Program-made: the position numbers and the translations under genes
Notes under the pieces: generated by a model
What the model was told of the DNA's origin: nothing
Database searches by the model: none
Seen by the model: the letters and a program-made list of their open reading frames with translations, nothing else
Part shown: piece by piece, positions 63,004 to 64,000 of the stretch
Numbering within the stretch: the first letter of the stretch is position 1
Layout: every line of letters starts with the position of its first letter
Assembly (NCBI GenBank): GCA_007750655.1
Contig: CP036290.1
Location: forward strand, 558,001 to 622,000
Origin: Rohdeia mirabilis
GTDB taxonomy: Bacteria > Planctomycetota > UBA1135 > GCA-002686595
Length of the DNA: 64,000 nt
Direction: 5' to 3'

Positions 63004-64000
63004 TCAGAGCAGCAGGGCCGCCCGCCACGCGGAGGCCTCGGGACCGGCGTCGAGTCCCGTCAGGGTCCGCAGGGCGCGCCAGGCCCGGCCCTGGGAGCGC
63101 GCCGAGTGGTGCTCCAGCTCGACCACGAGGCGGCGCGCGGTCCCGCTCCAACGCAGCTCGCGCATGCACAGGATCGCCAGGTCGACGACCTCTTCCTCGT
63201 CGCGCTCGAAGGCCTGCAGCAGGGCGTCGAGCAGCTCGGCCCGGTGCATCTTCTGCGGTGCGATCTGGATGATCAGCTCGATCGCTCGCTCGCTGTCGAG
63301 CCAACGCACGTCGTCCGCCAGCGTCGCGCCGTGTTCGTCCCACCAGGCGACGGACTTCGCGTGCCACAGTTCCCAACGTTCGGAGTCGGCGCCGAAGGGC
63401 AGGCCGGTGAGTTCGTGCAGGCCGAAGTGCGCGGCGCTGCGCACGCGCGTGTTCGACTGGGTCAGGAAGGCGATCAGCTGCTCGACGATGCCGTCGTCGC
63501 CGAGGCGTGCCAGCGCGATCGTCGCGAGCTCCATCTGGCTCACGTCCGCGGACAGGAGTCGACGCCGCAGGGGCACGAGGTCGGCCTCCTCTACGCGGCC
63601 GACGAAGCGCGGAGCGACCTGGCCCAGGACGGACAACAGCGGCTCCTCCGCCACGCGCGCCTCGAGGCCGCGCAGCGTGAGCATCAGATCGCGCGGCGAC
63701 TCTCCGAGGGCGACGACGCGCGCCAGCGGCGCGATCCAGCCTTCAGGAATGCGGGTCGCGCGCGCGCCCAGTTCGGCCGACAGCTCGCTGTCGCGCAGTT
63801 GGATGTCGGCGAAGGCCGTCAGGGCCAACTCGCCGTTCTTCGAGCCCGAGGGCCGCGGAAGCTCCAACTCGTCCACCAGCTCGAGCAGCAGATCGGTCTG
63901 GCTCGAGGCGCCGATCCGGCCCATCAGGCGCAGGCCTGCGGCCGCCACCTGGGGCGGGTCGTCGCCAGCGAGGTTCGCGGCCATCGCGGCGTACTGCTCG
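63004..64000 (-). CDS. HEAT-repeat protein, 5' end beyond the window
   Basis: At least 330 residues; the frame is open to the window edge, so the true start lies to the right. Short paired helices recur (SQMELATIALARLGDDGIVE, NTRVRSAAHFGLHELTGLPF, EDEEEVVDLAILCMREL-like region) as in HEAT/PBS repeats, with ELTGLPFGADSERWELWHAKS typical of the conserved HEAT proteins of planctomycete-like genomes. Such solenoids bind proteins; the partner is unknown. An internal ATG at 63984 is probably not the start. Confidence 0.78.
   Translation of the reverse strand, partial: EQYAAMAANLAGDDPPQVAAAGLRLMGRIGASSQTDLLLELVDELELPRPSGSKNGELALTAFADIQLRDSELSAELGARATRIPEGWIAPLARVVALGESPRDLMLTLRGLEARVAEEPLLSVLGQVAPRFVGRVEEADLVPLRRRLLSADVSQMELATIALARLGDDGIVEQLIAFLTQSNTRVRSAAHFGLHELTGLPFGADSERWELWHAKSVAWWDEHGATLADDVRWLDSERAIELIIQIAPQKMHRAELLDALLQAFERDEEEVVDLAILCMRELRWSGTARRLVVELEHHSARSQGRAWRALRTLTGLDAGPEASAWRAALLL

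Overview
The window is very GC-rich bacterial DNA with dense coding, many four-base ATGA/GTGA gene overlaps, and many lipoproteins and outer-membrane proteins (TolC-type channels, a porin, a small beta-barrel). This points to a diderm, high-GC bacterium. The gene style (HEAT-repeat lipoproteins, BlaI/M56 pairs, degenerate sulfatase-like proteins, a CPTPWDYCC lipoprotein) looks planctomycete-like, but there is no rRNA or other decisive marker, so the lineage is an inference. No tRNA, rRNA, CRISPR array, phage or insertion sequence was recognised.

Layout. 0.2-6 kb (minus): a polyprenyl-glycan type cluster (family 2 glycosyltransferase, SAM methyltransferase, large membrane glycosyltransferase-like protein) ending in a 17-bp tandem repeat, preceded by two lipoproteins, one a degenerate sulfatase-like protein. 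6.2-9.9 kb: serine beta-lactamase-family hydrolase, TerC-family membrane protein, small membrane protein. 10.2-21.8 kb (plus): a chemosensory cluster cheA-cheW-mcp-cheR-cheB-cheY-cheX-like, then a second MCP, an outer-membrane barrel and a second CheX-like protein. Both MCPs end in an aromatic pentapeptide fitting a CheR tether. 21.8-28.3 kb (minus): a giant AsmA/DUF748-type protein and a lipoprotein. 28.5-30.1 kb: an EAL protein with a dead GGDEF domain, followed directly by a 114-nt inverted repeat.

30.5-46.8 kb (plus) reads as a metal/toxicant efflux island. One operon is a TolC-type channel, membrane-fusion protein, ABC ATPase, two FtsX-type permeases and a lipoprotein. The other is a CzcC/CusB/CusA-like heavy-metal RND pump followed by a His-rich lipoprotein. 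A lower-GC cation diffusion facilitator sits between them. Each operon opens with a member of the same unrecognised small secreted Cys/His protein family, which is the most interesting novelty here.

46.8-53.4 kb: OprB-type porin, small membrane protein, DUF4143 ATPase, then a BlaI-type repressor and an M56 (BlaR1-like) metallopeptidase with a long repetitive tail and a possible in-frame nonsense codon. Two BlaI-like operators lie 21 bp apart upstream. 53.5-58.9 kb (minus): cyanophycin operon cphB-cphA plus a third Mur-ligase-like gene. 59-64 kb (minus): response-regulator/kinase-like protein, CHASE-type sensor histidine kinase, small membrane protein, and a HEAT-repeat protein cut by the window edge.

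Starts were chosen by eye from overlap with neighbours, signal peptides and ribosome-binding sites; GTG and TTG starts are used where they give the best fit.
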